Source of the DNA: Clostridiaceae bacterium
GTDB taxonomy: Bacteria > Bacillota > Clostridia > Lachnospirales > Lachnospiraceae
DNA length: 64,000 nucleotides
Assembly (NCBI GenBank): GCA_910575585.1
Contig: CAJTGF010000015.1
Location: 1-64,000, forward strand
Direction of reading: 5' to 3'
The notes under the pieces were generated by a model. That model did no database searches and was not told the DNA's origin. It saw only the letters and a list, made by a program, of their open reading frames with translations. Shown here in pieces: positions 41,516-51,076 of this stretch; the first letter of the stretch is position 1; each line of letters starts with the position of its first letter. Made by a program: the position numbers and the translations under genes.

Positions 41516-42976
41516 GTGGTAGAATGGGCTAGGATTGAATTTAAAGAGACGTGGGATTCGGAAGCGTCATTAAAAACAGTCTGTGCGTTTGCCAATGACC
41601 TTGATAATTGGGGCGGGGGATATATTGTTATAGGTGTAGCGGAAGAAAATGGGCAGCCAGTTTACCCCTTAAAGGGTATCCCGGCAGATCGGATAGACGC
41701 TTATCAAAAGAATATTTTTGCCAGATGTAAACTTATTAGACCAGCATATATGCCAATTGTGGAAGTTATTGACTATGATAACAAAAAGTTTATTGTACTT
41801 TGGTGTCCTGGCGGTAACAACCGTCCATATTCGTCTCCGAAAACCATGGCAAAGGATAATAAGGAACGGGTCCATTATATTCGTAAAGCATCCAATTCTG
41901 TAGAGCCGTCAGATGATGAGGAAAAGGATTTGTTCAGCCTGGCCAACAGAGTTCCTTTTGATGACCGCATCAATCATCATGCGGAGATGGCAGATCTAAA
42001 TATTACGCTTGTTCAAAGTTATTTGAAAGAGATAAAAAGTTCCTTATACAGGAAGTCGGAGGCCGGGGATTTTACTGAGGTGTGCCAGGATATGAATATC
42101 ATTAGTGATCTTCCTGAATATACCAAACCTAAAAATGTCGGATTGATGTTTTTTAGCATGGAACCGCATAAGTTTTTTCCTTATGCACAGATAGACGTTG
42201 TCCAATTCCCTGATGGATTAGGCGGTAATAATATTATCGAAAAAACATTTAAAGGACCCATTCAGCAGCAGTTAAGAGATGCGCTGCAATATATCAGAAA
42301 TACGATTATTACGGAAAAGATTGTAAAGCATCCGGATAGAGCGGAAGCAGACCGCTTTTTTAACTATCCATTTGCAGCGGTGGAGGAGGCTTTGTCAAAT
42401 GCGGTGTATCATCGCGGATATGATGAGAGGGAGCCGATTGAGGTCCGGGTGGAAAATGATAGGATAGAAATTGTAAGTTTTCCGGGACCGGACAGGTCCG
42501 TAACTATAGAGGGATTAAAAAATTACCGTGTGTCAAACAGACGCTATCGAAATCGCAGAATAGGTGATTTTTTAAAAGAGCTGCATTTAACAGAAGGGAG
42601 AAATACGGGATTTAAGAAAATACTTGATGCCCTGGAGGCTAATGGCTCACCGAAACCGGAATTTGAAACAGATGAAGCACACAGCTATTTTATATCCAGA
42701 TTTTTTATTCATGAAGGATTTGCAGAACATACGCAGGCAAATGAAAAAAGGAGCCGAAAAGGAGCCGAAAAGGAGCCAAAAGAAGGAGCCGAAAGAACAC
42801 AGGTAATATTAGAGCTGTTGGAAATAGATCCTGTGATGACGCAAATCCAGCTTGCCAAGCGTCTTGCTCTGAGCAGAAAACAAGTCCAGAGAGCAATAAA
42901 GATATTGCAGGAAAAAGGTTTGCTTGAAAGGGAAGGTTCCAACAGAAATGGTCGTTGGGTAGTAAAGGGGCAGTAA
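41516..42976 (+). CDS. AlbA_2/Schlafen-type regulator with winged helix
   Basis: 486 residues from the GTG. The N-terminal AlbA_2 domain has ARIEFKETWDSE and GGYIVIGVAEENG; an ATPase_C-like segment (AAVEEALSNAVYHRGYDEREPIEVRVEN) follows at about 290-320; the C-terminus is a winged helix (MTQIQLAKRLALSRKQVQRAI). A Lys/Glu-rich linker contains KGAEKEPKEGAERT. The coding frame stays open upstream to an in-frame stop at 41456, and the residues encoded (IPTNIRTLLSGD) fit the family N-terminus. There is no ATG there, only an ATA at 41480 spaced well from AAAGGTAGTGAG, so the true start is uncertain. Probably a stress- or metabolite-sensing regulator. Confidence 0.8.
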   Translation: MVEWARIEFKETWDSEASLKTVCAFANDLDNWGGGYIVIGVAEENGQPVYPLKGIPADRIDAYQKNIFARCKLIRPAYMPIVEVIDYDNKKFIVLWCPGGNNRPYSSPKTMAKDNKERVHYIRKASNSVEPSDDEEKDLFSLANRVPFDDRINHHAEMADLNITLVQSYLKEIKSSLYRKSEAGDFTEVCQDMNIISDLPEYTKPKNVGLMFFSMEPHKFFPYAQIDVVQFPDGLGGNNIIEKTFKGPIQQQLRDALQYIRNTIITEKIVKHPDRAEADRFFNYPFAAVEEALSNAVYHRGYDEREPIEVRVENDRIEIVSFPGPDRSVTIEGLKNYRVSNRRYRNRRIGDFLKELHLTEGRNTGFKKILDALEANGSPKPEFETDEAHSYFISRFFIHEGFAEHTQANEKRSRKGAEKEPKEGAERTQVILELLEIDPVMTQIQLAKRLALSRKQVQRAIKILQEKGLLEREGSNRNGRWVVKGQ

Positions 42977-43006
42977 AATCAAGTACAAAGAGACTTCGAA
43001 AGCGCA
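42975..43006. repeat. Dispersed short repeat, copy C
   Basis: AAAATCAA GTACAAAGAGACTTCGAAAG CGCAT. It is the third copy of the repeat at 73-105 and 13385-13415, placed between the regulator stop and the ribosome site of the coiled-coil protein. Confidence 0.45.
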
Positions 43007-43031
43007 TTAAAGAACCAAGGAGGAAGCTTAC

Positions 43032-44123
43032 ATGAATCAGCCCATTACTGATTACGGAGCGTTTTTGAGAGAAGCCAAGCAGGCGGTGGCTGATCTAAAT
43101 GAGATGCAGCAGCGGGAGGCAGCTTTGACCCAGCAGCTGGCCCAGAGCAGGCGGCAGTTAGAAATGGAGGAAAAGGCGGTTGCGGACCACATCAGCCAGA
43201 CTATAAAGCGCAGGGCAGCAGACTTGGCATCGGGTTATGACAAGGAATTGAGCAGAGGTCAGGAGAGGCTTAAGAAAGCCAGATCCCGGCGGGAGAAGGC
43301 AAAGAGCCAGGGGGTAAAGGAGCGGATATCGGAGGAAACAGCGCCTCTTCGGGAACAAAACCGCCAGTTAAAATTGCAGATGAAGACCATATTTCAGCAG
43401 AATCATGTGCCGGCATTTTGCAGAAGCAGCTGGTATTACCGGCTGTATGCTCCAAGAAGGCTGGGAGAATTTGCCGCCTTTTTGGCGGCGCTGCTTCTGT
43501 GTTTCCTGGCGATTCCCTATGGAAGCTATCTTTTGATCCCGGAGAGGAAGCCGCTGCATCTGGGACTGATCTATTTTGCGTGTATCCTTGTGTTTGGAGG
43601 GCTGTATGTTGTGGTAGGAAACCGGACTAAGGATAGATATTCGGATACTATTAAGGAAGGGCGCCAGATCCGGAATCAGATCTATTCCAATGGAAAGAAG
43701 ATAAACCGGATCACAAGGGAGATCAGGCGGGATAAGAATGAAGCGATCTACAATCTGCAGAAGCATGATGATGAGATAGCCCAGATTGAACAGATGATGT
43801 CAGAGACAGCGGCAAAGAAGAAAGAAGCCATCAATACGTTTGAGACTGTCACCAAAAATATTATTGCCGATGAGATAAGCGCTAATAATAAGGAAAAGCT
43901 GGATCTGCTAAAGGAGACTTGCGAGTTTCAGGAGGGAGAGCAGCGGACGCTGGATGAGGAGCTGAAAGATAAGCGTTTGTTTGTCACCAGCCGGTTCGGC
44001 GCTTATCTGGAAAAGGAATTTTTACAGCCCCAGCGTCTGGACGCACTGCTGGAGATCTTGGAAAACGGCACAGCGTCTAATTTATCAGAGGCTATGGATC
44101 AATATAAAAAACAGCACGCATAA
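43032..44123 (+). CDS. Coiled-coil membrane protein
   Basis: 363 residues. Long coiled coil at about 15-120 (QREAALTQQLAQSRRQLEMEEK), two membrane helices at about 150-200, then a second coiled-coil region (RQIRNQIYSNGKKINRITREIRRD... and EIAQIEQMMSETAAKK). I do not recognise the family. The architecture suggests a scaffold at the membrane. AAGGAGG before the ATG. It may be transcribed with yyaC. Confidence 0.65.
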   Translation: MNQPITDYGAFLREAKQAVADLNEMQQREAALTQQLAQSRRQLEMEEKAVADHISQTIKRRAADLASGYDKELSRGQERLKKARSRREKAKSQGVKERISEETAPLREQNRQLKLQMKTIFQQNHVPAFCRSSWYYRLYAPRRLGEFAAFLAALLLCFLAIPYGSYLLIPERKPLHLGLIYFACILVFGGLYVVVGNRTKDRYSDTIKEGRQIRNQIYSNGKKINRITREIRRDKNEAIYNLQKHDDEIAQIEQMMSETAAKKKEAINTFETVTKNIIADEISANNKEKLDLLKETCEFQEGEQRTLDEELKDKRLFVTSRFGAYLEKEFLQPQRLDALLEILENGTASNLSEAMDQYKKQHA

Positions 44124-44132
44124 ACAGGACAA

Positions 44133-44169
44133 ACCTGGTCTATAATAGGACTAAGAATAAAGACCAGGT
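44133..44169 (+). promoter_or_regulatory. Dyad over the -10 box and ribosome site of yyaC
   Basis: ACCTGGTCT (44133-44141) pairs perfectly with AGACCAGGT (44161-44169). The left arm touches TATAAT (44141-44146) and the right arm contains the AGGT of the ribosome site. It could be an operator or an RNA hairpin that blocks translation. Confidence 0.5.
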
Positions 44170-44178
44170 GAGACATTG

Positions 44179-44778
44179 ATGAGTGTATGGAAACGAATGG
44201 CTCCCTTTCGACAGAGGGAGCTTTATTATTATGATACCAATAGAAATTTTGAGACAGCAGAGCTTGCGGCCCGGCTGTATATGATGATACGGGAAGAACT
44301 GGAGAAGAGCAGAAAGGACAAGGTCCTGCTATTGTGTATTGGGACAGACCGTTCTACAGGGGACAGTCTGGGGCCGCTGATCGGATATCAGCTGAAGAAC
44401 CGGGAGCTGAAACATATCCGGGTTCTGGGGACGCTGAACCGGCCGGTCCATGCCATGAATCTGGAGGACACATTGAGTATTGTGGAACAGTATTACCAGG
44501 ATCATTTGGTGATTGCTGTGGACGCGTCGGTGGGGATGCATGACCATATCGGCTGCATTACCGTAGGGCGGGGATCTTTAAAACCGGGGCTGGGAGTCAG
44601 CAAGGAGCTGCGGTCGGTGGGGGATCTGTTTATCACTGGCGTGGTCAGCAGCTGCGGGGATTATGACCCGGTGATGCTCCAGAGCATTCGTTTAAGCGTG
44701 GTCATGCGGATGGCGGAGTGCATCAGCGAGAGTGTGTGCATTGTCGAAAAGTTATGGGAATCTATGGCCTTGGTTTGA
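44179..44778 (+). CDS. yyaC: Spore protease YyaC family protein
   Basis: 199 residues of the HyaD-like/YyaC family. KVLLLCIGTDRSTGDSLGPLIG near residue 47-68 is the family signature, followed by GTLNRPVHAMNLEDTL and AVDASVGMHDHIGCI. In Bacillus yyaC belongs to the sporulation regulon and related Clostridia keep it in spore-forming species; its exact role is poorly known. The ATG at 44179 is favoured over the TTG three bases earlier. Confidence 0.9.
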   Translation: MSVWKRMAPFRQRELYYYDTNRNFETAELAARLYMMIREELEKSRKDKVLLLCIGTDRSTGDSLGPLIGYQLKNRELKHIRVLGTLNRPVHAMNLEDTLSIVEQYYQDHLVIAVDASVGMHDHIGCITVGRGSLKPGLGVSKELRSVGDLFITGVVSSCGDYDPVMLQSIRLSVVMRMAECISESVCIVEKLWESMALV

Positions 44779-44801
44779 CAATTTTCGCATAGAAATCGTG
44801 C

Positions 44802-44807
44802 TATGAT
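44802..44807 (+). promoter_or_regulatory. Possible -10 box upstream of the LysM protein gene
   Basis: TGCTATGAT (extended -10). TTGACA at 44775-44780 is 21 bases away, too far to be ideal. Confidence 0.35.
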
Positions 44808-44846
44808 TCGTCTTAGTGCAAAGTAGAATGATAGTGGGGTGAGCCT

Positions 44847-46097
44847 ATGGGAGAATTATATAATCCATTTCCGAAGCTGCCGAAAAATATCAGGCAGATA
44901 GGAGAAAGAGACCAGTCCGTCCGGTTGTACCTGGAGGACTATGTGAATACGTATCTGAAACGGCTTTATCCGCGGGGCGGACAAGACCTGCGGGTAGGGA
45001 TACTGCTGGGCAATGTGGAGGAGCATGACGGAACGCCGTATTTATTTGTGGACGGCGCCATGGAGATGGAAGAGGTAACAGAAAACGGGGAGAAGGTGGC
45101 GTTTACGGAGCCTGCCTGGAAAAAAGCCTACCAGGGCATGGAGCAGATGTTCCCCAAACGGGTGATCCTGGGGTGGTTTTTGTGCGGTGTTCCCGGCAGC
45201 ACCTTAAGTCCCTTAAATTATTGGAAAGAACACGGACAGTATTTTGCGGGAAAAAATCAGCTTATGTATCTCAATTCCGGTTTGGAAGGGGAGGAAGCTG
45301 TTTACATAACATCAGAGGACGGTTTTTATAAACTGCGGGGATACAGCATTTACTATGAGCGTAACCAGATGATGCAGGACTACATGATACTGCGCAAAGA
45401 CGCCCGCAGGGTAGAATCAGGAAGCGGCGACACGGTAATCCGGGATTTCCGCCAAAGAATGGAAGACAACAAGATCCAGGCCGTATCCAGACGAGGGACC
45501 ATCCGCGTACTGGGCAGTCTGTGCAGCGCGCTGTCCATCGTGGTGCTGGCCGGCGGTGTGGTCATGTTCAACAATTACGAGAAGATGAGGGAAATGGAAT
45601 CCGTTTTAACATCCGCCTTCCCCGTATCCGCAAAAGAGCAGGACAACCCTGCCACGCTGTCAGGGGAAGAACTGTATGGAGATAAAGATTACAGCGATTT
45701 AGGAGAAGGCGACGAGTTATTAGTAGAAGAAGCCCAAGGAAACATTTCCCCAACAATCGGAACCGAGACCATGTCCCCAACCTACCCAGGAGAAGAGCAG
45801 ACCGAAGCCGTAGACGCCGACGGAGGAGGACAAGCAGGAGAAACCCAAGGAGGAGAGATACCAGAAGGAAGCAGCAGCGGACAAGCAGAAGAAACCAAAC
45901 AAACCAATCCCCCTACCCAATCCGTCGCCGCAGGAACCGGAGAACAGAAGACATATGTAGTACAAGACGGGCAGACATTGTATAGTATATGTTTAGAAGT
46001 ATATGGAAGTTTAAGCAGAGTGAATGAAATATGCGAGTTAAATAATCTAGAAAGCGAGGACAAAATCATTTCCGGTCAAAAATTGATTCTTCCTTAG
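44847..46097 (+). CDS. Membrane protein with MPN-like N-terminus and external LysM domain
   Basis: 416 residues. The N-terminal 200 residues (LRVGILLGNVEEHDGTPYLF, VILGWFLCGVPGS, then EAVYITSEDGFYKLRGYSIYY) read like an MPN/JAMM fold without the His-His-Asp zinc ligands; this is inference from pattern. A membrane helix (about 228-245) follows, then a Glu/Gly/Thr-rich spacer and a C-terminal LysM (TYVVQDGQTLYSICLEVYG...IISGQKLILP). LysM binds peptidoglycan, so the C-terminus faces outside and the MPN-like part inside. The spacer has C-poor, A-rich codons unlike its 5' part. Confidence 0.75.
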   Translation: MGELYNPFPKLPKNIRQIGERDQSVRLYLEDYVNTYLKRLYPRGGQDLRVGILLGNVEEHDGTPYLFVDGAMEMEEVTENGEKVAFTEPAWKKAYQGMEQMFPKRVILGWFLCGVPGSTLSPLNYWKEHGQYFAGKNQLMYLNSGLEGEEAVYITSEDGFYKLRGYSIYYERNQMMQDYMILRKDARRVESGSGDTVIRDFRQRMEDNKIQAVSRRGTIRVLGSLCSALSIVVLAGGVVMFNNYEKMREMESVLTSAFPVSAKEQDNPATLSGEELYGDKDYSDLGEGDELLVEEAQGNISPTIGTETMSPTYPGEEQTEAVDADGGGQAGETQGGEIPEGSSSGQAEETKQTNPPTQSVAAGTGEQKTYVVQDGQTLYSICLEVYGSLSRVNEICELNNLESEDKIISGQKLILP

Positions 46098-46143
46098 GGG
46101 GGAGAGGTGTGGTATAATGTCCAGGTAGGCAATGAGCAGTGCG

Positions 46144-46206
46144 AAAAAAGGCAAGGAAAAAGATGCGTCGTGCTGGCACGTAAGCAGCTTTTTCCTTGCC
46201 TTTTTT
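46144..46206. terminator. Bidirectional terminator hairpin
   Basis: An 18-bp perfect stem, AAAAAAGGCAAGGAAAAA with its complement, with A-run and T-run at the ends, so it can stop transcription from both sides. The loop contains the small palindrome CGTGCTGGCACG. Confidence 0.85.
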
Positions 46207-46291
46207 CATAGGGCGAAGCCCGTGAGCGAAATGGAGCGAAGCGGAATTGAGCGGCACTGCGGGGTAGAACGCGCGACAACCTCTTTTTCAA

Positions 46292-46531
46292 AGCGAGGAT
46301 GGAGCGAAGCGGAATCGAGCCTGTTTGTAGAAGCGAAGATAGAGCGAAGCGAGATCAAGCCAGTTTGCAGAAGCGAAGATAGAGCGAAGCGAGATCAAGC
46401 CAGTTTGCAAAAGCGAAGATAGAGCGAAGCGAAATCGAGCCAGTTTGCAAAAGCGAAGATAGAGCGAAGCGAGATCAAGCCAGTTTGCAGAAGCGAAGAT
46501 AGAGCGAAGCGAAATCGAGCCAACCCGCAAA
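46292..46531. repeat. 40-bp tandem repeat array, six units
   Basis: Units start at 46292, 46332, 46372, 46412, 46452 and 46492; each is about 40 bases with the core AGCGAAGATAGAGCGAAGCG, then RATCRAGCCAGTTTGCARA. Units 2 to 5 differ at two or three sites, the outer ones more. A degenerate earlier unit is seen at 46222-46250. The unit length is not a multiple of three and no frame has a start with ribosome site, so the array is taken as noncoding. Confidence 0.9.
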
Positions 46532-46561
46532 TCCCCCCTTAAAAAACGGAGAACCAAAGAT

Positions 46562-47827
46562 ATGACAGACATGAGTTCCATGAGCAGAGAATCCAGAAAA
46601 AACCAACTACGCAGCCGCATAATCACCGGCGCCACGCCCCCTCAGGAAGAAGACAGCGAGCAGATCATCAAAAAAGCCGAAACCCGCACCCGCCGCCGTC
46701 ATCTTATTATTTTCCTAACCATCCTAACCATGATCACCACCGCAACCATCGCCAACTACTGGTACAACCGCAGTTACCAATACAAAGAAGCAGACATCGT
46801 ATGGGAGCGGAAATTTGAGCGTGACGACACCGGTTTCGTAGAATTTGAGCATTTCGGCGACAACATGATAAAATACAGCAAAGACGGCGCCTCCTACATA
46901 GACAACAAAGGAAAAGACGTGTGGATCCAGTCCTACCAGATGCACACCCCCATTATAGCAGTCAACGGAGACTACGCCGCCATAGCCGACCAGCAAGGCA
47001 ACACCATACATATTTTCGGCAAAGACGGTCCATTAGGGACAGCCACCACCGAAATACCCATCACAAAAATAGCAATATCAGCCAAAGGTCTGGTAGCCGC
47101 CATCCTGCAGTCCTCAACAGCCAGCCATATTTACTACTACACTAAAGAAGGCGTCCGCCTGGACTTAGGGATCACCAGCTATCTAAACGGAGAGATCGGC
47201 CAACCCATAGACATCGGCCTGTCCCCTGACGGAAGCCTTCTCATGGGTTCCTACATCTACCTAAAGGGAGGTCAGCTGAAAAACCGAGTGGCATTTTACA
47301 ACTTTTCAGAAGTTGGAAAAAACGTTTCCACCCGTATGGTAGGCGGATTTCACGAAATGTATGACAGCAGCATGATCCCAAAAGTGTGCTACCTGGACGA
47401 TATCTATTCCGTAGCATTTGCCGACAGCAGCATATCCTTTTACAGTTCCCTTGACGTCATGTCCCCGGAACTTCTGAAACAAGTCCCTGTAGAAGAGGAG
47501 ATCAAAACCATTTTCTACGGAGGGAACTACGCAGGCATCATAGTAAAATCCGTTGGAGGAGAATACGATTACCGCCTGGACTTATACTCTGAGGAAGGAA
47601 ATCACATATTTAGCAAAGATTTTAGCTACGACTATGCCCATGTAGATATTGACGGAGATAACATCTTTTTGTATAATGAAGATTCATGTAGGATATATAA
47701 CCGTTTTGGCAATTTAAAATACGAGGGCACATTTGACTTCCCGGTATCCAAAATAGGCAATGGCAGTTTCCCCAACCAGATCATTGCCGCAGGACCCCAG
47801 GTGATCAAAGAGATAAAATTACACTAG
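46562..47827 (+). CDS. DUF5711-like membrane-anchored beta-propeller protein
   Basis: 421 residues. A charged N-terminus, a membrane helix ([21 protein letters not shown], about 47-67), then an extracellular repeat domain with many short beta-strand blocks ([50 protein letters not shown]). This fits DUF5711 PQQ-like propellers found in Lachnospiraceae. The role is unknown. Codons end mostly in C and A, unlike most of the window. The start at 46562 lacks a strong ribosome site; other ATGs are at 46571 and 46580. Confidence 0.8.
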   Translation: MTDMSSMSRESRKNQLRSRIITGATPPQEEDSEQIIKKAETRTRRRHLIIFLTILTMITTATIANYWYNRSYQYKEADIVWERKFERDDTGFVEFEHFGDNMIKYSKDGASYIDNKGKDVWIQSYQMHTPIIAVNGDYAAIADQQGNTIHIFGKDGPLGTATTEIPITKIAISAKGLVAAILQSSTASHIYYYTKEGVRLDLGITSYLNGEIGQPIDIGLSPDGSLLMGSYIYLKGGQLKNRVAFYNFSEVGKNVSTRMVGGFHEMYDSSMIPKVCYLDDIYSVAFADSSISFYSSLDVMSPELLKQVPVEEEIKTIFYGGNYAGIIVKSVGGEYDYRLDLYSEEGNHIFSKDFSYDYAHVDIDGDNIFLYNEDSCRIYNRFGNLKYEGTFDFPVSKIGNGSFPNQIIAAGPQVIKEIKLH

Positions 47828-47840
47828 GAGGCTATCACAA

Positions 47841-49823
47841 ATGAAAGAGATTGAACAGCTGTCCATTAACGCCATCCGTACCCTTTCGGCTGACGCGATA
47901 CAGAAAGCCAACTCCGGTCACCCAGGTCTCCCCCTGGGCGCCGCCCCCATGGCTTATGAACTTTGGGCCAATCACATGAACCACAACCCGGCCGACGAAA
48001 AGTGGCCCAACCGGGACAGGTTCATACTGTCCGGCGGACACGGCTCCATGCTTTTGTATTCCCTGCTCCATCTGTTTGGATACGGCGATCTGTCTATGGA
48101 TGATATCAAAAACTTCCGCCAGCTGGGTTCCCCTACCCCAGGCCATCCCGAATATGGATGCACTGCCGGCGTGGAAGCCACCACCGGTCCTCTGGGAGCC
48201 GGCATGGCCATGGCAGTAGGCATGGCTATGGCAGAGGCTCATCTGGCCGCCACGTTTAACAAAGAAGATTATCCTGTGGTAGATCACTATACCTATGTAC
48301 TGGGCGGCGACGGCTGTATGATGGAGGGAATCTCCTATGAGGCATTCTCCCTGGCCGGCACCATGGGGCTGCACAAGCTGATTGTCTTATACGATTCCAA
48401 CGCCATCTCCATCGAAGGCAGCACAGACCTTGCTTTTACCGAGGATGTAAGCGGACGCATGGCTGCCCTGGGATTCCAGACCATAACCGTGGAGGACGGT
48501 AACGATTTAGCATCTATCGGCGCAGCCATTGAGGAAGCGAAGGCAGACACGCAGCGTCCGTCATTTATCACTGTAAAAACGCAGATCGGCTACGGCTGCC
48601 CGGCTAAGCAGGGCAAGGCCAGCGCCCACGGAGAGCCTTTGGGGGCGGACAATGTTACGGCCCTGAAAGAGACTCTTCAATGGCCGTCAAGAGAAGACTT
48701 TTACGTTCCCCAGGAAGTTTACGATCACTTCTCCCGAATCGCTCAGGACAAAGCCGAGACCGAGGCGGCCTGGAATGTAATGTTTGCCGCGTACTGTCAG
48801 GAATACCCGCAGATGGAAGAACTGTGGAATCAATATTACGATACCAAATCTGGGTTTACGTTTGAACAGGATGAGGATTTTTGGCTTACCTGCCAGAAGC
48901 CGGAGGCTACCAGAAGCCTTTCCGGAAAGATCCTCAACTATATGGCTGACAAGCTGCCCAACCTGTTTGGCGGCTCCGCAGACCTGGCTCCGTCCAACAA
49001 GACTACCATGAACGGAAAAGGGGACTTTACCAGAGACACGCCGCAGGGATGCAATATCCATTTCGGTGTCCGGGAGCTTGCCATGACTGCCATCGGCAAC
49101 GGCATCGGGCTTCACGGCGGACTTCGTCCTTATGTGGCTACGTTCTTCGTGTTCAGCGATTACATGAAGCCTATGGCCCGGCTGTCAGCGCTTATGGAGG
49201 TGCCGTTAACGTATGTATTGACCCATGACAGCATTGGAGTCGGGGAGGACGGACCCACCCATGAGCCGGTGGAGCATCTGTCCATGCTGCGGGCCATCCC
49301 CAACTTTCATGTGTTCAGGCCCTGCGATTCCATAGAGACTGCAGCCGCCTGGTACAGCGCGGTTACGTCTTTGAAGACGCCTACGGCCCTGGTGCTTACC
49401 AGACAGAACCTGGAGCCGGTTCCGGGTTCGTCAAAGGACGCGTTAAAAGGCGGCTATGTATTGTCCGACTGTCAGGGAACTCCGGAGGTGATTCTCATTG
49501 CCACCGGTTCCGAGGTAACTCTGGCGCTTAAGGCCAAGGCAGTCTTAGAAGCAGAGGGAAGAAAGATCCGTGTGGTTTCTATGCCCTGTATGGAGCTGTT
49601 TGAGGAACAGAGTAAGGAATACAGAGAGTCCGTACTTCCAAATTCGGTACGGAAAAGGGTGGTGGTCGAGGCCGGATGCGATTTCGGATGGGGAAGCTAT
49701 ACCGGTCTGGACGGCGCCTGCGTCACCATGAACGGATTTGGGGCAAGCGGCCCGGCTAACCAGCTGTTTGAACATTTTGGGTTCACGGTGGATCATGTGG
49801 TAGAGACAGTTAAGAGCCTGTAG
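47841..49823 (+). CDS. tkt: Transketolase
   Basis: 660 residues, thiamine-diphosphate enzyme of the pentose phosphate pathway. The signatures are [15 protein letters not shown] at about 20-34, [13 protein letters not shown] with the ThDP-binding GDG motif, [25 protein letters not shown] with catalytic His and Glu nearby, and [13 protein letters not shown] at the end. It lies 14 bases after the DUF5711-like gene, with AGGAGGC before the ATG. Codon choice is C-rich at the 5' end. Confidence 0.97.
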   Translation: MKEIEQLSINAIRTLSADAIQKANSGHPGLPLGAAPMAYELWANHMNHNPADEKWPNRDRFILSGGHGSMLLYSLLHLFGYGDLSMDDIKNFRQLGSPTPGHPEYGCTAGVEATTGPLGAGMAMAVGMAMAEAHLAATFNKEDYPVVDHYTYVLGGDGCMMEGISYEAFSLAGTMGLHKLIVLYDSNAISIEGSTDLAFTEDVSGRMAALGFQTITVEDGNDLASIGAAIEEAKADTQRPSFITVKTQIGYGCPAKQGKASAHGEPLGADNVTALKETLQWPSREDFYVPQEVYDHFSRIAQDKAETEAAWNVMFAAYCQEYPQMEELWNQYYDTKSGFTFEQDEDFWLTCQKPEATRSLSGKILNYMADKLPNLFGGSADLAPSNKTTMNGKGDFTRDTPQGCNIHFGVRELAMTAIGNGIGLHGGLRPYVATFFVFSDYMKPMARLSALMEVPLTYVLTHDSIGVGEDGPTHEPVEHLSMLRAIPNFHVFRPCDSIETAAAWYSAVTSLKTPTALVLTRQNLEPVPGSSKDALKGGYVLSDCQGTPEVILIATGSEVTLALKAKAVLEAEGRKIRVVSMPCMELFEEQSKEYRESVLPNSVRKRVVVEAGCDFGWGSYTGLDGACVTMNGFGASGPANQLFEHFGFTVDHVVETVKSL

Positions 49824-49854
49824 AAGGCTTTGGGATAACAGAGCCGCGGGAAAT

Positions 49855-49900
49855 AAAAGGAATGAACTTGCGTATAACCCTTGCGCAGTTCATTCCTTTT
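49855..49900 (+). terminator. Terminator of tkt
   Basis: AAAAGGAATGAACTTGCG pairs with CGCAGTTCATTCCTTTT with one unpaired base; T-rich end. Confidence 0.8.
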
Positions 49901-49946
49901 GTTGTAAACTATAGAAGAAATATAAAATACATAAAGGAGAGAAACT

Positions 49947-50894
49947 ATGGGGAAGAAATGTATTGGAGTAGATGTAGGCGGGACCAGCGTGAAGCTGGGA
50001 TTATTTGAGACTACAGGGGAGTTGGTGAAAAAGTGGGAGATTCCCACAAGAAAGGAAGAGGGCGGAAAGTACATTATCGGCGATATTGCGGATTCCATTC
50101 TTCACCAGGTCCTGGCCCAGGAAAATGTTTCTTTTAAAGATATCGAGGGCGTAGGCATGGGAGTTCCGGGACCGGTTATGCCTGACGGGTATGTGGAAGT
50201 GTGCGTGAACCTGGGATGGAGGGACAAGAATCCATCGAAGGAGTTAAGCAGCCTTTTGGAAGGGCTTCCGGTAAAGTGCGGCAATGACGCCAATGTGGCG
50301 GCGCTGGGCGAGATGTGGCAGGGCGGCGGCAAAGGCTATACGGATATTGTCATGATCACCTTAGGAACAGGCGTAGGCGGCGGCGTGATCATTGACGAGC
50401 AGATCATCACCGGAAAGCATGGCCTGGGCGGCGAGATCGGCCATATCCACGTCAGAGACGAGGAGACGGAACACTGCAACTGCGGCGGCGTAGGCTGTCT
50501 GGAGCAGGTGGCATCCGCCACCGGTATCGCCAGAGAAGCCAGAAGGAAGATGGCGGCCAGCGACGCGCCCTCCGTACTGCGGGAGGCAGGGGATCACGTG
50601 ACGGCAAAAGATGTTCTGGACGCTGCCAAGGCCGGCGACGAGATGGCGCTGGAGGTTATGGAGGTTGTGGGCCATTATCTGGGTGTTGCGTTAGCGTCTC
50701 TGGCGCTTACGGTGGACCCGCAGATGTTTGTTATCGGCGGCGGTGTTTCCAAGGCCGGACAGTATCTGATTGAGGTGATTAACCGCCATTACGCCCAGTA
50801 TATGCCTATCTCCGAGAACAGAGGGACCGTGGGTCTTGCGAAGCTGGGCAATGATGCCGGCATCTACGGCGCGGCCAGACTGGTTTTGGGATAA
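49947..50894 (+). CDS. glcK: ROK family glucokinase
   Basis: 315 residues. ATP-binding GVDVGGTSVKLGLF at the N-terminus, catalytic Asp in VKCGNDANVAALGE, GTGVGGGVI, and the ROK zinc site ETEHCNCGGVGCLEQVAS. It phosphorylates glucose, feeding pgi and tkt encoded nearby. AAAGGAGAG before the ATG. A strong hairpin follows. Confidence 0.93.
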   Translation: MGKKCIGVDVGGTSVKLGLFETTGELVKKWEIPTRKEEGGKYIIGDIADSILHQVLAQENVSFKDIEGVGMGVPGPVMPDGYVEVCVNLGWRDKNPSKELSSLLEGLPVKCGNDANVAALGEMWQGGGKGYTDIVMITLGTGVGGGVIIDEQIITGKHGLGGEIGHIHVRDEETEHCNCGGVGCLEQVASATGIAREARRKMAASDAPSVLREAGDHVTAKDVLDAAKAGDEMALEVMEVVGHYLGVALASLALTVDPQMFVIGGGVSKAGQYLIEVINRHYAQYMPISENRGTVGLAKLGNDAGIYGAARLVLG

Positions 50895-50915
50895 AAAACC
50901 TCAGAAAAAGAGGAG

Positions 50916-50940
50916 ACCCCGGTTGGTTGCCAACCGGGGT
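50916..50940 (+). terminator. GC-rich hairpin after glcK
   Basis: Perfect 11-bp stem (ACCCCGGTTGG / CCAACCGGGGT) with a 3-base loop and then TAATT, a weak T-run. Confidence 0.65.
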
Positions 50941-51076
50941 AATTATGAAAATCTATGTGCAAATTGACGGTGTAAGTATTGCTTAGCGCAATAATCTTAT
51001 ACAAATACTATAAAAAATGCATGTGAATAGATTGTGAACAAGATGTAAACAGATTATGAAAATGTAGGAGGGGAAT

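Noticed and set aside
46292-46531. Possible CRISPR array
   Set aside because: The repeats follow each other directly with no unique spacers and no cas genes are seen nearby.
46288-46635. Minus-strand open frame through the 40-bp repeats
   Set aside because: The unit is not a multiple of three, the frame has no ribosome site, and the protein is an artefact of repeats over the DUF5711-like gene start.
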